From assembly GCF_015832195.1 (NCBI RefSeq), contig NC_052016.1:33873129-33937128 (forward strand): 64,000 nucleotides of DNA, in the 5' to 3' direction. The position numbers and the translations under genes were made by a program. This DNA comes from Motacilla alba alba. Lineage: Eukaryota; Chordata; Aves; Passeriformes; Motacillidae. The notes beneath the pieces are model-generated. The model was not told the DNA's origin, searched no databases, and saw only the letters and a list, made by a program, of their open reading frames with translations. Positions 62,785 to 64,000 of this stretch are shown here, in pieces; positions within the stretch are counted from its first letter, which is position 1; every line of letters starts with the position of its first letter.

Positions 62785-62871
62785 ATGGAGGTGGAGGAGG
62801 CGTTCCCGCTGGTCGGGCAGATGGGCCCTTACCAGGTGTACCTGTGCGTCCTGCTGGCCGTGCTCCTCCAG
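62785..62871 (+). CDS. SLC22A15: SLC22A15 exon 1, coding part (codons 1-29), partial gene
   Basis: The frame reads MEVEEAFPLVGQMGPYQVY followed by LCVLLAVLLQ, then a consensus donor (CAG|GTGAGA). This matches the start of SLC22A15, an SLC22 (organic ion / zwitterion transporter, major facilitator superfamily) protein of the plasma membrane, reported to prefer zwitterions such as ergothioneine and carnitine. The fragment covers the cytoplasmic N-terminus and the start of transmembrane helix 1 (about residues 18-29). The exon ends after a complete codon (phase 0) at 62871. The start codon has G at -3 and +4. The frame reads on past the donor but loses similarity, as expected for an intron. All remaining exons lie beyond the window. 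NHLH2 and SLC22A15 are also divergent neighbours at human 1p13, which supports the call. Confidence 0.93.
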
Positions 62872-64000
62872 GTGAGAGGCCGTCCTTCCCGCCCACTCCT
62901 GTCCCGAGAGGGAAGCAGTGCCGGGAGGGGGATGCTCTGGGTGTGGTGGACAGCTGTTCCCAAAGTGTTGGGTGGATGTCCCTGCGGGGAGTGCTGCCTG
63001 GTGCGAAGGCTGGCGTGGGAGGGCTTCTGCTGAGGGCTGCTGGTGGTACTAACACGTCTTCCACTCTGGTCTGTTCTGCAGCAGCGTGCTGCGCTCCTGG
63101 GACACAGGTGACCTCTGCCCAAAGGCAGCGCTCAGTTCTGCAGAGTGAATTTGGGGCAGGCAGCTGATGCTCTCTGTGCCGCATTTCCTGGGCGGTTACA
63201 CCCAGTGCCACTCGTGGAGCACATTAGGAGCTGGTCAGGTGAAGGGCTGGCTGAGGTTGAACGGAGGTTTCCGTGACCTGGACTTGAAGACGTGGACTTC
63301 TGTGAGAGGCTCTGCTGGGAATCCTGTGCAGCCTGGAGTTAATGGGGCTAGACTGGGAATTTCTAGGTTGCATGTGGCTTGATTGTCACTGATAAAGTGA
63401 CAGGTGGCCACTGATACCTCTGTGTGCAGAAGCTCTTGTGTAACTGCGGACAGGTGACGATTGCTTATGGTGCTTCGATTTGCCCCGACTTAACTCTTAG
63501 AGTACAGGGGCAGTGTCTCTCCCCTAGGTATTGGATGAGGCCCTGCATTTTGGGTAGTCAGGTTTGTGAGATACAAAGCTGGAACTCTCTTAAGTTTTGT
63601 GATAAAAGTGGAGTCCAAAATAACAGTAGAGTGCTAGAGGAGAACACTCTTCTAGTGCTCTAGAAGACACAGGCTCACTGGAGACAGAGTTTCAGAGTCT
63701 GCGTGTACAAGTGATGTGCTCTGCAGCCATGCTTGTCACCTTTCAATTTTGCTTCATCTTTGTGCATATTCCTGTGAGGACAGGGAAGGAAGACAAGAAT
63801 AATACGTGTCCTGTCACAGTCAGGCATAGGACTGAAGTGTGGTTTGAATCTGATGGAAGTCTGGTTTACCCTATTTTAGCATCAAAAACTTCATTGTCAT
63901 GAATTCAGCTAGGCTGACAAGTGCTGGGTTACTTCCACTGTGGAAATTTTAATAGTTGCAGGAAGGAAGAGGGGAACGTAAATGTATTCCCTCCTCTGCT
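62872..64000 (+). other. SLC22A15: Start of SLC22A15 intron 1
   Basis: The intron begins with GTGAGAGGCC and continues to the window end. GC falls steadily away from the promoter. I see no further SLC22 coding block with acceptor and donor before 64 kb, and no recognised repeat. Confidence 0.8.

Noticed and set aside
62334..63211. Two overlapping 277-codon frames on opposite strands at the SLC22A15 promoter
   Set aside because: CpG-island frames of Pro/Arg/Ala/Gly low complexity that run across the exon 1 donor site; the SLC22A15 start at 62785 is the real coding frame.

Overview
This is a window of vertebrate nuclear DNA, most likely from a bird. The evidence is: spliced single-exon fragments rather than operons; short truncated CR1 LINE tails ending in the TTCTATGATTCTATG-type 3' terminus; no primate- or rodent-type SINEs that I can recognise; and only about 47 kb between two genes that are neighbours in the same head-to-head order in mammals.

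Two protein-coding genes can be supported. NHLH2 (HEN2, a neuronal basic helix-loop-helix factor) lies on the minus strand. Its complete 145-codon reading frame is at 15263-15700, its 3' UTR runs down to two poly(A) signals near 14.1 kb, and one or two non-coding 5' exons plus a CpG-rich promoter with three CCAAT boxes lie at about 17.7-18.96 kb. SLC22A15 (an SLC22-family membrane transporter) lies on the plus strand. Only exon 1 (codons 1-29, 62785-62871), its CpG-island promoter and the beginning of intron 1 are in the window; the rest of the gene is beyond 64 kb.

Layout: 1-14.07 kb is sequence downstream of NHLH2, containing an old antisense CR1/L3-like LINE (about 7.65-8.48 kb), a 52-copy TTTC microsatellite and a TTC microsatellite. 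14.07-18.96 kb is NHLH2. 18.96-62.1 kb is the shared upstream space between the two divergent genes. It is a gene desert holding four young CR1 tails, several decayed amniote-age CR1/L3-like fragments, a 132-bp tandem duplication, an ATTCC pentamer array, a GGAT array and an orphan CpG island near 56.1 kb. It also holds several repeat-free stretches rich in homeodomain, POU, RFX or C/EBP motifs that look like candidate conserved regulatory elements. 62.1-64 kb is the SLC22A15 promoter, exon 1 and start of intron 1.

I see no prokaryotic features, CRISPR arrays, tRNA or rRNA genes and no intact mobile element. The regulatory element calls rest on sequence composition and motifs read by eye; alignment to other bird and mammal genomes is the decisive test. 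I did not find a convincing undescribed biological system. The best candidates for a second look are the orphan CpG island, the NHLH2 glycine-linker expansion, the AU-rich 3' UTR element and the motif-dense intergenic segments.
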